64,000 nt of DNA. Source: Deroplatys truncata. Taxonomy: Eukaryota; Arthropoda; Insecta; Mantodea; Mantidae. A program made the position numbers and the translations under genes. Position 1 is the stretch's first letter. The number at the start of each line of letters is the position of its first letter. The DNA is taken from NCBI GenBank assembly GCA_030765065.1, contig CM060987.1, positions 73,356,557 through 73,420,556 on the forward strand, read 5' to 3'. Shown here in pieces: positions 1 through 11,654 of the stretch. Below the pieces are notes generated by a model. It searched no databases, was not told the DNA's origin, and saw nothing but the letters and a program-made list of their open reading frames with translations.

Positions 1-1802
1 TAAACACGTATACAATAACATAAACATATATAATGACTGTAATATACACTTTTTATATATAGTTACATACACATATTGCTTTAAGGCGGGCTGTTATTGA
101 ATTTATATATTATATAATTAGACTGAAATCATTTAAGTGTTAAAAATACCTCCTCATGAGACAGTTTTAAAACATAGCGTGTGTAAATTAAACCATGTTA
201 TCGATATCAGCATTAAAGGGTAGACGATTTTATAACTCTGCTTTTAATGCAGCTACACAACACTTGCATTGTACCACAGTGTTATCGTTGATTCTGTGGA
301 AATATAGTTTCTTGTAAAATGTTCGTAGCTCATTGTTATAAGGAAGTATAGAATTTTATGAACAAGCTGTGATTAGAGACCATATTATTGTGAAAACTGT
401 ACCTTCTCCTGCCTGTGTAACTGTTCTTACCCTATGTGTTGTTGCTAATTGGTATACATATCTTTATCACTGTAATTTTATACATATTTTACAACAAATA
501 CTTGGGTGTCCAGACTGAACGGTGTCTATTCAACAATGTGTGTAATAAAATGCATGTAATTGCTGTATTAATTTGATGTCATCTATTGCAAATTGCTCAC
601 TACGACTGTGCATATTAATTATTTCTTTTTGTACTTCTTTAGTTAAACAAAAGGGCGATATTTGAAAGAAAATTTTGGATGTTGTATATGTTAGGGGTGT
701 ATTAATGTTTATAGGTGTGAACGCTTATTGGTTTCTATTTGCAGCTAAACTGTCGCATGTCTGTTATTTTATCTCCTTAGAGGAGAAAACGTGCGAACGT
801 ATCTCAATTCTTACTTAAATCACTGCATTGTTAATATACATTATCGTTTAATTTTGTTGTCAACTGAATGAATTTAGACACAAAATCAGCGCTTCTGATG
901 CGATGTCTATCACAAATGAAAATAATTTCATTGAGGTTCATACAAGTTTATAAAATATTTTTAATAATAAACTAAAATTATATTATATCAAATGTGAACC
1001 ATTGACAAAATGGATTTTGCATTGTAATGATGCTTATTTATAAACGATATTCAGCAATTAGAAGTGGAACGGTTGTTCACAACATTGAACAATAAATTTA
1101 GTGTACAATTTTAAACATTTCATTAATTCGAATCTCTATATTGTAGACTATTCCATAAGAGTTGAATTTGAAGGCGGAAATTGGTAATTTATTAGCTATG
1201 CGTTTAACTTTTATATCATGTAGAGCACTTATATTCAGTTTTTATTTATTCAAGGTAATATTGACATTATGTATTAAAACACGATAACTTAAGGCACCAT
1301 CATATTTGTAGCCATGAATGAAATATTGATAAATGTAGAAAATTAACGCTGAGTGTAGGAAGATATTTATCTGCTACACTTCTTGTAATTCCACCCGCAG
1401 TGTACAGACAACAAAATGGATGTCTACGGGTTTATTCGTCGTCTGCCAGTTACTTGTACAGGTGATTATCGGGGTTACTTGGTGCTGCGAGGGAAACAAT
1501 TGCGGAATGTCTCCAATTATTTCCAAAATAGCGAGCATGTTTTAGTACATTACCACAGAAACTGGGAAAGTTTAGAGTGAATGAGACTTCCTTCAGCAGC
1601 TTGTCGAATATGGCAGTCTTACTAGTACATGGCGGCTACCTCACGGATAGCTACCTATGTACATATTTATTTATCTAACACGGAGTCGCTTGTTTTAACT
1701 GGTAATTCATACTCGTACATCTTGTTAGCTAACAGTTTTAGGTATCTTGTGAATTAATAATACATATTCTCACTAATACCAGTTTCTTATAGCCTTGCCC
1801 AC
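1..1802. other. AT-rich sequence without recognised features
   Basis: I see no sustained open reading frame, RNA gene or recognisable repeat on either strand. A moderately GC-richer patch at about 1390-1670 is not open in any frame for long and I could not assign it. It may be intergenic or intronic. Confidence 0.5.
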
Positions 1803-1804
1803 TA

Positions 1805-2302
1805 TACAGGTTTATTCAAAAAGAAAGAACAGATTTTAAATATTCATTTTTAATGAACGACAACAGATAGCGACACATACGACACATTATTGAATACAGG
1901 AAAGTTCAAAGTTTTAAGCCCCACCTATTAGTTCCATTCAGTGCCTGCGCGGCGCTGTTGTTGTTTACAAGAAAATGGCGACGCCCAGGAAAAGTCGTTT
2001 TGTGTGCTGCATGCAAAGAGTGAATCCATTGTTTCATTGCAGCGTGTATTTCGTTGCAAGTTCAAAAACGAGCCGCCGCGTTATAAAAATTGTACTATTG
2101 ATACAATAAATTCATAGAAGATGTTGCGTATGCAAACGGAAAACACTGGTTGTCCTTGCATAATAAATGGTACTCATTTTGAACACATAAAATAACATTT
2201 TGAACTTTTCTCTATTCAGTAATGCATCGCATGTGTCGCCATCTATTGTCGTTCATTGGAAATAAACAGTTAGTCTATTCCTTCTTTTTTAATAACCCTG
2301 TA
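1805..2302 (+). mobile_element. Internally deleted Tc1/mariner-type element with long TIRs
   Basis: The element begins TACAGGTTTATTC and ends AATAACCCTGTA, and both ends abut an extra TA (1803-1804 and 2303-2304), the target duplication of the IS630/Tc1/mariner superfamily. The first ~110 bp and the last ~110 bp are imperfect inverted copies. Both carry the block AATGAACGACAA followed by GATRGCGACACAT. About 280 bp of interior remain, holding the two ends of a transposase gene joined together. At 498 bp it is far shorter than an autonomous element (about 1.3 kb or more), so it is a non-autonomous deletion derivative. Confidence 0.8.
1975..2192 (+). pseudogene. Transposase remnant: N-terminal helix-turn-helix fused to C-terminal tail
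   Basis: After the start MATPRKS there is one frame change. The reading then continues with KSESIVSLQRVFRCKF and NEPPRYK, which fits the N-terminal DNA-binding helix-turn-helix of insect Tc1/mariner-like transposases (pattern KS..VQR.FR..F...PP). After a stop it jumps to GTHFEHIK, which resembles the extreme C-terminus (GAHIEHL) of the same family. The catalytic DDE domain is missing, so the fragment cannot code for an active enzyme. It lies inside the long-TIR element and shares its orientation. The family assignment rests on motif memory, not a search. Confidence 0.65.
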
Positions 2303-2312
2303 TATTCTCCCG

Positions 2313-5020
2313 TGCTCCCTTTCCTTTGATTGGCTAATGTACACTTTTGAATGGCGATGTGTGACAAACAAGCCCTGTGCAATGCAAGGTGGAGCGATAT
2401 AAGCACTTTCTCATGATAGATTCTCGTGCTACTCTAATCCTCAGAGACAGAAATCTCCTATTTATTTATTGATAAGAATGTACATCTATTCGAAACACAA
2501 ACTTTGTTATATAATATATTTCAAGCATACGCCTATGAAAATTTAAATTTTATAATTCTCTTCGAATACATTAAGATAAACTATTACGTTAAATAAATAA
2601 CTATTTTGTATCGCACAATAACCTATTTTACAACAGCAGCCTATGAGAGGTGACTAATGCAGGTGATATTTACGAGATAAGGAGAAAAGTTATGTGGTAC
2701 AGGATTTAGGTTTTATTACTTTCGAAATTGTATAATAATTATTTATTTATGTTTTTGTTTACAGTAACTTTTGAACATACAAACACACGCTGTTCGCTTG
2801 TTGTTCGGTTCCCCGTCGTACCTAGTTTTTCTCTCACGGACGATAACACGGAAAAACAAACTGGACATTATGACTCAGTAAGACGCAAAATTACATTTTT
2901 CTTGCTTCAATGCAACTTTCGTATAGTGCATTTCTTCGCTGATTAATTAATGTATCATTTAAAGTAGCAAATTGTGATATTTGTTTATAATGTGACATAA
3001 TTGCATATACATCGGTTGCCTAGGACCATTTTCCAAAGTTCTTTCCAATAAAAATAGAAAAACAAATAAGAGATATTTGTGTGAATTGTAACATATATAA
3101 CTTTAATATTGTTGATTTGGCCAATTTTAAATTTCTTTTCATTGAACGCTTTAAATGATTAAGGTAAAAAAAGTTTTTTTCTACAAATATACCTCCAAGA
3201 GATTTTTCAACTTTATGCGTCTATCGACGTAGAATTGCTGTTAATAACAATTCCATATTTAACAACCGCAACCAAGATTTATAAATGCGTAGACCTATAT
3301 CAGCCAACTAATTACTCTGTGATGTCAGAGGACACCCTTCTTGCACAAATAGTAACCGAAAGCTGTAGGGCAGCTGAGTGAAGGGGAAAGGCAAACTTAC
3401 TACGGCTGGCGAGATTAGAGGAGTGCACCTTGTACCCTGTACACATGTGATGGTCTTTGATGACCTAAAACTGCTTGAAAAATTATCAATAAAATTGCAA
3501 CATTGTTTTATAAATGCCATAATAACAAAAGCGTCCCAAAACTAACATTTATTTAACTCATTAAAATTATTACGCTTGTTCTAATTTGAAGACCCTGTAA
3601 AGAAAATCAAGAGCTGTTTTTGAAGCAGGTCTTAAAAAAATCTGAGCATTAACTCTTTAGAGTTCTCGGATTATAAAAAATTCATTGGGAATAAAGAGGA
3701 CTTCACAGCTTATGACACGATACAAGGACAAGGAGAATAGCAACTTGATTGTATGTATGCACTCATTAACGGGAAAAAGGGGAAAACTGAGCTGTCTTAT
3801 CCCTAGTTCAAGTCACAAATTCACAACTTAAATTATATCTGCTTCTGTAACAATAGCCAAACAACTCTTTACAGACTAACAATTAAATAGGAAGGTGATA
3901 TTTCTCCTTCAGAATATGCGTGAAGGATATTCAAAGTTACTCTCATGTCTTTGTTGAATAGTGAAATTTTTGATGTTTGAAAATGTATCCTTATGTAAAA
4001 TGTCAATAATATAAATATATTTGTATAGCTTCTCAATTTAAATGCTAATAAAGACGCAAAGAACAAGAAAATGCAAAATAATAAGGTAAAAAAAGTCTTA
4101 AAATCGAAAATGCATAAAGTGACCAAAATGTCGTAATAAATATGCATTTTTATAATCTGGAACCCACGATAAGGATATATGTACACATTAGCAATGTTAT
4201 GATGCAAGAATTAAAATATGACATGTCATCGGAATGACACATGTCATTTACACTCGCCAGGTCGTGGTGATCGTAAAATACCCCATGGCCACGGCCAGCC
4301 TGCTCTTCGCTTCCCTCCGCGCTCCCTTGCCTACGATTATCCCGAACCGTCCTGTTGCTTTAACTACGCTATGCTACATCGGATCTAATACGACTGGTTA
4401 ACCTTGCAACTACTGGTAAATGTGTTAAAATCAAATCTGGTTGATAAACCACATATTAAATAAGACGATCATAATAATGGTAAGTTTTGAATATAAGATG
4501 AATAAGTTATGGTTGACCAACCAAAATGCTACCGACATTACCGCGTTAGGGATTTCAATCCTTAGAGTGGTAAATACAGAAGTAGCTACACGATTAGGTA
4601 TTAGTACGAGTAATTACAGATATGTAGGTAAGTGTGGCTCCAGGAATGGCAGCATCAACTTGCAGCTTTATAAATAAATGTAGTTTCAGAAATAACCTCT
4701 TATTTGTCATGTAACAGATGGAAATTATCTGGGTATATTAAAAGTTATGTAAGAAGTGATATTTATATTTTAATAATCATTACATCTCTCACTTAAACTG
4801 TGCAGAAAACAACTTCAACAGTAAAAGGACTTTACATTATTTTCAAATTAATCTATTATTACATTTGTATAATGTTAAACCTATAGAATGTGTATACCTA
4901 GAGAGTTTGTTAAAACTTAAAAATAAATACCTTACGTGTGTATTTTTGGACGCTAAATGTCACTGAATATTTAACAAAGTTTTGCGTTTGTACATATTCT
5001 TTGTGTTGTAAAAAATACAA
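2313..5020. other. No gene recognised; small GC-rich patch near 4255-4385
   Basis: This is mostly AT-rich sequence with only short chance ORFs. The exception is a patch at about 4255-4385, rich in CCATGGCCACGGCC and CGCGCTCCC-like words and clearly higher in GC than its surroundings. It has no long ORF and no copy elsewhere in the window. Confidence 0.45.
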
Positions 5021-5025
5021 TTGAT

Positions 5026-5856
5026 TTTTACTTTCTCTAGTATAGTAAGTATAGTAAGAATTCCAACCAAAAATTCGATATCGAGGTTTCACCGGAAATA
5101 ATGTTTTGATGCCCCCTGAATCCAAAAAAAAGCATTTTTAGAAAACGCTCAGTGTGGGTGTGTCTGTGAATAGTATTAACTCAAAATTTCGGATAAATAC
5201 CAAACTTGGCATTAAAGTTCAGTATCTTTCAAAGATGCGGCACGAAGATTTTTAAGAAAATCCCCCACCCCAAACTACCCTTTACATGGAACATTTTTCT
5301 AAAATTTAAACTTTTTCAAAAATAGCTCTAATGATTTTGATTAAAATACCATATATTTAAGGTATTTTCATGACAAATAAAATGCATATATTTAATTTTC
5401 TGGGAATTTTCTCAAAAGTTCACTTCATTCTGAATGGCTTTTGCATAACTAGTAAACCGTAACAGATAGACAAATGTTTTCTACACAGAAAATGTAAATC
5501 TCGTTAAAGCACACAAATTATGCCATATACATTTTTTTGTGCAGTGAACCATTTCCGAGATATTCCTTGTTATTTGTTTGAATTTTCCAATACCTATATA
5601 TGTTTTCTCAAATGCGAATTCGATATTCGTTTTTTTAAGTCCTGGACATGCAAAGAGACTGAAATTCTCCACATAGCAACCAGCTCTTAAAAGATTTGAC
5701 TATCGCTTAAACCCTACCATATTCCCCTTGCACCTACAAGAAAATTAGCAATAAGTTTCTGCAAATGTTTATCTCGATTAACAGGAAGTAGATGGAGAAT
5801 AAGCGTTTGTAAAAATAGTTTGCACAAAAGCAGAGAAAGTCATGTGAGTGTAACAT
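5026..5856 (-). mobile_element. CTTTCTCT-family element, near full length
   Basis: This is the first copy of the dominant interspersed family, reversed relative to the reference orientation. It opens with TTTTTACTTTCTCTAG. It then has the blocks ATTCCAACCAAAAATTCGAT, GATAAATACCAAACTTGGCA and AGATGCGGCACGAAGATTTT, and closes with GAGAAAGTCATGTGAGTGTA. The same blocks in the same order recur in the copies at about 10.75, 15.45, 21.97, 23.16 and 58.5 kb. No reading frame is conserved between copies, so it appears to be non-coding and non-autonomous. No target duplication is obvious. Confidence 0.85.
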
Positions 5857-6868
5857 ATGCAATTTTAATTATTTTGCGTCCCAAAAAATCGTTCTTTATA
5901 TTGGTTTTTTTTTCAGTTAAACACAATGTAATGCAATCCTCACAAATTTACTGGTGCAAACAAGTTGAAGAGAGAAGTTGATCCAGCATCTGGAAATTAG
6001 TGTTAATAATAGGATGAAATATTTTGTATATCGGTAGTTACCTCAGTCTGAATATTAGGCATACATGAAGAATCAAGTGATAGTCAATAATTTTAATATA
6101 AAAGCTATAAAATAAATACAAACGTTATAGCGAACGTGTTAAAATAAAACAGTTTTCAGTGTGACACTTATTGTGCTAGTAGTGATTCAACGAATACTGG
6201 CTAGTTCTAAAAAAAAAAAAAAGAACAAGCACCTGGCGTAACTGTAACTAATCCACGCTGTTATACTTACTGCAGGTGGTGCTAGTTTCAAGCTGATTGT
6301 GCCTGGAAAGGGCAGTATGTATACGTAAACAACAATATCTGCAGTGAACTTTAATTCTATATTTGGAAGTTTCCCACCACTCTGGACATATCCCAATACA
6401 ATTTTTTTCTATATTATATCTCAACAATTGATAAATGTATTTGGCTTCTCCCAGAATTTTGAGATAAAGACATTTATTTGGATAAATACAAGAGAATTAT
6501 TAGTTGTCACGTTTATGACGCCATATCTCCGTTATCTATTTAAATCACACATCATCAGATATGTGATCAGTACAGTTCACTGACACTTAATCTAAAACAA
6601 TTTAGTAATTCCTACGAAATCAATAAAGTAGTTTATTCCTCTCTCTATGCTCTAATGAGAGCGGAAAATAGATTGTAGAGAATCTTAAATCGCCATCACA
6701 TATCAATAAATGGCGGCACGTTGAAATAAGGTTAAAGTAACGCTACGTGTATTTTGAACTACGCCACATAATTTCAAAGTATTTTATATGAATAAAGCTG
6801 TATATGTATCTAGAATAGATACGGTAAAAAAAAGTCTATTGAGTAACCCCCTCTGTAACTGAGCGATA
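5857..6868. other. No gene recognised
   Basis: AT-rich sequence with chance ORFs overlapping on both strands near 6190-6580. A run of A lies near 6210. I see no family resemblance in the translations. Confidence 0.45.
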
Positions 6869-6869
6869 T

Positions 6870-7064
6870 AGCTGTAGAAAACGCAGACAGGGGCCGGTTT
6901 GTACCGTCACATGACAGGGAGGTATAAAAAGATGGACAACGGCATACACTAGTAAGGAAAGAGCTATAATAAATGCAATTGTATTAAATAAGAAACAGGC
7001 GGGAATGCCCTATGCAAAAAATAAAGTAAGAAATTAATGAAAAACACCGTACATTCAGTGGCGA
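6870..7064 (+). repeat. Dispersed ~195-bp repeat, copy a
   Basis: This segment runs from GAAAACGCAGACAGGGGCC to ACCGTACATTCAGTGGCGA. It is repeated in inverted orientation at 8177-8369 with roughly 80% identity. Shared blocks include GGCCGGTTTGTACC, TCACATGACA and AAGAAATTAATG. No coding capacity is seen. It is 5' of the CTTTCTCT copy that starts at 7282, and the second copy forms the loop of a foldback. Confidence 0.8.
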
Positions 7065-7281
7065 GGGGCATTACACCTTCATGGGGTTTTATCGCTCTTT
7101 AGAAATAGGTGTGCATTTTAATACTTAATACTTTTGTTGTTTCTTACCCACGTAAGCAAACATGCGCTATTATTTTGCTTGATTGACCACCATTACTGCT
7201 CTTCCGCAATCCTATTACAAATTAACTTTACCTCAAGTAGATGATAAGGTGATATGACACAAAATATCGCAGCTATTGCAT

Positions 7282-8035
7282 AAAATCTGATGTGTTACAT
7301 TCATGTGGCTCTCTCTAACTTCTATAGTTTATTAGTGGGTATACAAACTGTTCTTACGAAGTAAAATCATAGGCTTCCACCACCGTTGTCGATAATAACT
7401 TGACTGTCGTCCACCCTCAATGCGAAGGGCGAAAAATCGGTAATTTTATCAAACGTGACGCGCCCTTCACCGGAAGACAGTCAAGTTATTGTTCTTACAA
7501 AAGTTTATTTTTCTATCTACTTCATTAATCAAATAGGATAGTCAAATGTTTTAAAATTGGGAGCTTTACACTGGCGTTAAAATTTCATACTGTGTCCATG
7601 ACCTTGCGAGAAACAATTGAAAATCGAAAGGATTTTAAAAAAAAATAAGTATTGAACAATTGGAACCGTTAATACCAGATATCTCGGAAATAGCTGATTT
7701 CACAAAAAAGTTATTTAATATAAATTGTGTGTTTTAAAGAGATTGTATTTTTTGTGTAGTACGTTTTCGTCTATCGCTTAACGTTTACCACTTATACAAA
7801 ATTATACAAAATTCCTTCCGGTTGAAGACGAATCCACAGGCTATTCCCAGAAATTTCAAGATATAAGTTTATTTTTAATGTAAGTATGTTTAATATATGG
7901 TATTTTAACCAAATAGGTTAGAGCCATTTTTTAGAAAATAAAAAAAAAGTTCGAAAAACGTTGCATGTAAAGGCTATTTGAAGTGGAGGGGGGATTTTCT
8001 TAAAAAACTTCGTGCCGCATCTATTCAAAACATGT
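7282..8035 (+). mobile_element. CTTTCTCT-family element, 3'-truncated, carrying a nested insertion
   Basis: The copy begins AAAATCTGATGTGTTACATT, the reference start of the family. It continues through ATATCTCGGAAATAGCTGAT and the GATTTTCTTAAAAAACTTCG and TGCCGCATC blocks. It then loses the terminal part and passes into sequence shared with the foldback at 7894-8646. A 133-bp inverted-repeat element interrupts it at 7358-7490. Confidence 0.8.
7358..7490. mobile_element. 133-bp MITE-like insertion with an 8-bp target duplication
   Basis: GTTCTTAC occurs at 7350-7357 and again at 7491-7498, flanking this segment. Uninterrupted copies of the host repeat have the motif only once. Inside, AATAACTTGACTGTC (7393-7407) is mirrored by GACAGTCAAGTTATT (7476-7490). 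A second pair, GCGAAGGGCG and CGCGCCCTTC, lies further in, so the core can fold into a stem of about 35 bp. About 35 bp left of the first arm have no mirror. An 8-bp duplication would suit hAT-type integration, but the termini are not diagnostic. Confidence 0.6.
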
Positions 8036-8646
8036 CATATAGCGACTTAAATGTCTACCTGTAAGCCTATCTTCCTACAAAATTATAGCAAAGCATGATA
8101 AGCTTTGCTTAAACTGAACAAACAATTCAAGAGGAATCAAGTACTAATTAGCTACAGAAGAGCAGAATAAGACGAATAAGCTCATCGCCACTGAATGCAC
8201 GGTGTTTTACATTAATTTCTTTCTTTATATTTTTGCATGGTACATTCCGCCGTGTTCCTTGTTTAATATAATGCGCCTCATAAGTTATTTCCTTACTAAT
8301 GTACGCGCGTTGTCCACCTCATACCTCCATGTCATGTGAGGGTACAAACCGGCCCTTGTCTGTGTTTTCTTCGTCTTATTCTGCTCGTCTGTAGCTAATT
8401 AGTACTTGATTCCTCTTGAATTGTTTGTTCATTTTAAGCAAAGCTTATCATCTTTTACTATAATTTTGTAGAGAGTTAAGCTTAGAGGTAGACATTTAAA
8501 TCACTATATGACGTGTTTTGAATGCATGCGACACGAAGATTTTCAAGAAAATCCCCCCACACCAAACTAGCCTTTACATGCAACGTTTTTCGAAATGTTT
8601 TATTTTCAGAAAAATGGCTCTAACTATTTGGTTAAAATACCATATG
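7894..8646. repeat. Large foldback: ~280-bp inverted arms around a 193-bp loop
   Basis: The arms 7894-8176 and 8370-8646 are reverse complements of each other. Mirrored words include ATATGGTATTTTAACCAAAT with ATTTGGTTAAAATACCATAT, and AGCAGAATAAGACGAA with TTCGTCTTATTCTGCT. Another pair is CAATTCAAGAGGAATCAAGT with ACTTGATTCCTCTTGAATTG. The outer half of each arm is CTTTCTCT-family sequence. The inner half is specific to this foldback. The loop 8177-8369 is the second copy of the ~195-bp repeat found at 6870. Confidence 0.85.
8177..8369 (-). repeat. Dispersed ~195-bp repeat, copy b (foldback loop)
   Basis: This is the reverse-complement counterpart of 6870-7064, with GGTACAAACCGGCCCTTGTC near its right end and CACTGAATGCACGGTGTTTT near its left end. 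It lies exactly between the two arms of the foldback. Confidence 0.8.
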
Positions 8647-8659
8647 TATGCACTAAATG

Positions 8660-9306
8660 CTTTCTAAACAGCATAAAGTGAGAGACAGAGTTATTTTCCA
8701 GTTCATAATTTTTAAACTCTCTTCTCGGATTTTCATTTGTAGGCACATTTTCAAATTGTTTCACAAGGTAAACTTTTCGTTATAAATTAATAAAATTTTG
8801 TATAGCTCCTTATAAATAACAGAATAAATATATAAGATGAATTTTGTTAAAATGATTAATTTTATGCTATATAATTATAATGCTTATATCGTTTAAACCT
8901 ATAAACAAAAATTTGAAGTCTCATATTTGACATTTATTTTCTCCAAAATCAAAAGGATAATTTAACTATTAATATACTAATAAAGATTTTAGTTATAGAA
9001 TATTTTTTTTAAAAATAATTGGATTGTCTGGAGCAATTTTTAAACAGTAAATAAAAATAAATAAAAAATGAAAATCTCGTGGGGCGAATTTAAAAATATG
9101 CCTGAAATTTGGTGTATATATTATCTTACATTAAACCCCAAATGTTGCATTAAAATTTCAAGTGATTCGAGTTGAAACCTTTTATTTTATAAACTTTGCA
9201 AATGGGTATCCTCAGTGCAAATATTTAGGCAGTCTGGGCCACATCAGAAAGGGCGTACATTGCTGTAGTTAACACGTCAACATTCAAACTCAGTTATATT
9301 ACTGCA

Positions 9307-9356
<50 letters not shown>

Positions 9357-10290
9357 TGCAAGAAACCAATATAGTTTACGTTTCACTCCACGGTCCGGGT
9401 TTGTACCCCAGTGTGTTCTTAATAAGACGCAATCCAAGGTTTTATATCGTTTACTCCATCGTAACCTAGTGGTGACAGCCAAGCGAATGATTTGAGGATA
9501 AAAACCAATGCACTCATTTTGACTCGCTGCTCAAGAAGAAGAATAAGAAGAACCCTTAACGAATGCCATACACACACTGCTTTTGTTTTAAGCGGAACTT
9601 TGTTGACAAATGAAAAAGCAGTCAATGACGGTTAGCTAAGTCAAATAGACAACTCCGGCGCAAACATGCACTTGAAACCCCGTGCACTTTGTGTGGTTAC
9701 TGCCCATGAAAGTGCAGACAGTGCCGTTATTGCATGTCGCTCACACAAAATCTCCAACTACCGTTCTCCTCCCAGGGGGTGGTAAAGGGTGGAGGGGGGT
9801 TAACTGATCGGATAACCGGTTCATTCCACATGAGTAAGGCGTTTCAGTGCCAGCATTGAAAGCTAGGCATGTCAGCGCTGAAATTGAAAATATCCTGCAT
9901 TTTAAAGCTCATTGTTCCGGATTATACTTTACGATAAAGAAGATAATTACCTACATGTCAAATACGTGTATTCGGCGTTCTTTACCGCGCCTCTAGGATG
10001 ATAGTCTTCTTTGTGCATGTTTACATGTTTGTGTACATCCAAACATTTGTTCTCTTGAAAATAACACACTAACTTCTTTCTAATAGAATTAGAGCATTTA
10101 GAACACGGAATGTGTTATTTGAAACTGGAAAAGATTTCTGTTACTGAAAACGCGTATGACTTTCTCCACTCCATAAAAATCCGTATGCTCTTTCTTGCCC
10201 AGATCATACATAACATGTTTTATGCATGATGTGATATAAACACTCATTTGTTTGAATCGAGAGCAGATGTTTCTCTACAACCTGGAAGAA
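8660..10290. other. No gene recognised; contains a long TA microsatellite
   Basis: AT-rich sequence. Apart from the TA tract at 9311-9354 and a degenerate lead-in to the minisatellite near 10145-10290, I see nothing I can name. Two overlapping minus-strand ORFs at 9294-9625 read partly through the microsatellite and are not credible genes. Confidence 0.4.
9311..9354. repeat. (TA)n microsatellite
   Basis: An uninterrupted alternating TA tract of about 44 bp. Confidence 0.95.
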
Positions 10291-10295
10291 AATAC

Positions 10296-10762
10296 GAGTA
10301 TGTTGTTTTGCATTCACATGACTTGTACTCGCTCTTCTACAAACTGTTTTTGCAAAAAAAAATCACGTGTTCCTCACATGACTTTCTCTATTCACTCTTC
10401 TACTAACTGTTCTTATAGAGGAAAAAACTGTGCATTCGTATGACTTTCTCTATTCAGTCTTCTACAAACTGTTCTTACAGGAAAAAATTCTGATGTGTTG
10501 CATTCACATGAGTTTCTCTATTCTGTCTTCTACAAACTATTTTTGCAGAAAAGGATCTTGTGTTGCATTCACATGGCTTTATCTATTCAGTCTTTTACAA
10601 ACAGTTCTTACCGGAAAAAACCTGATGTGCTGCATTCACATGACTCTCTATTCAGTCTTCTATAAACTATTCTTACAGGAAAAAGAATTCTGATGCTTTG
10701 CATTTACACAACTTTCTCTACTCAGCTTCTAAAAACCATTCTTTTTTTAAAAAATCTGATGT
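10296..10762 (+). repeat. Minisatellite array 1: ~7 monomers of the CTTTCTCT 5' end
   Basis: About seven direct repeats of a ~66-bp monomer, each containing versions of TTGCATTCACATGACTTTCT, TCTTCTACAAACTATTCTTA and CAGGAAAAAATTCTGA. The monomer is the first ~67 bp of the CTTTCTCT element, and the last monomer passes directly into the full element starting near 10750. Monomers differ by several substitutions and small indels. The array gives spurious repetitive ORFs containing SHDFLYS-like peptides. Confidence 0.9.
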
Positions 10763-11638
10763 GATATATTCACATGACTTTCTCTACCTTCTATCTTTAT
10801 TAGTGGGTATACCGACTGTTCTTTCTAAAGTTTATTTTTCTATCCACTCATTTAATACAAATAAACCATTGCAGAAATAGATAAATTACAGATTTCGTTA
10901 TAAATAAAGAGAACAGCGATAGTCAGATTCCAAGAACTGGAGGCTATATGCTGGCATTGAAATTCCATACTGTTCCATGCAATCGCGAGAAACAGGTGAA
11001 ACTCGATGGGATAAAAGAATGACAAGTATTGAACAATTCGAACTTTTAATAACGGATATCTCAGAAACGTCTTATGCCATAAAAAACGTGTTTTAAGTAA
11101 ATTGGTGTTTTAAAGAGATCTACGTTCTTTGGGTGGCACGTTTTCGTCTATCGCTTAACGTGTACAAGTTATACAAGATTATACAAAGTTTCTTCCGAAT
11201 GGAGAGGTCTTCCTAGGCTATTCCCAGAAAATTCAAGATATTCCCTTTATTTGTCATGAAAATGTCTTTAATATAGGGTGTTTTAACCAATATCGTTAGG
11301 CCATTTTTTAGAAAATCAAAATTTTCGAAAAACCTTCCATGTAAAGAGTATTTGGGGTTGGGGGATTTTCTTGAAAATCTTCCTGTCGCATCCTTGGAAA
11401 ATACTAAATTCAAAATCAAGTTTGGTATTTATCCAACCTTTCGTATATGAGATTTGCTGTTCAAGAACACACAAACACACGCACACACACACACACACAT
11501 GCGCGCGCACATACGGACATGCTTTATTTGGATTCAGGGCTTCTCAAAACATGTATTTCCGATGAAATGTCGGTATCGGATTTTTGGGTGGAATGAAATA
11601 TTTCCCCTACTTAGTATACCTAGTTGAGAAAGTAAAAA
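10750..11638 (+). mobile_element. CTTTCTCT-family element, full-length reference copy
   Basis: It starts AAAATCTGATGTGATATATT and ends TTGAGAAAGTAAAAA. The order of conserved blocks is as follows: the start, then AACGGATATCTCAGAAAC, TTTTCGTCTATCGCTTAACG, AGGCTATTCCCAGAAAATTC, GATTTTCTTGAAAATCTTCC, a CA-rich microsatellite (about 11468-11510), CATGTATTTCCGATGAAATG, and finally TTTTTGGGTGGAATGAAATA before the terminal hairpin. No frame is open across it. It lies between two minisatellite arrays made of its own 5' end. Confidence 0.9.
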
Positions 11639-11654
11639 TTTGATCGGGAAAAAA

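Noticed and set aside
3869-4207. 112-codon minus-strand ORF with hydrophobic stretches
   Set aside because: AT-rich composition alone gives F/I/L/Y-rich frames; no signal peptide, no conserved motif and no flanking gene structure.
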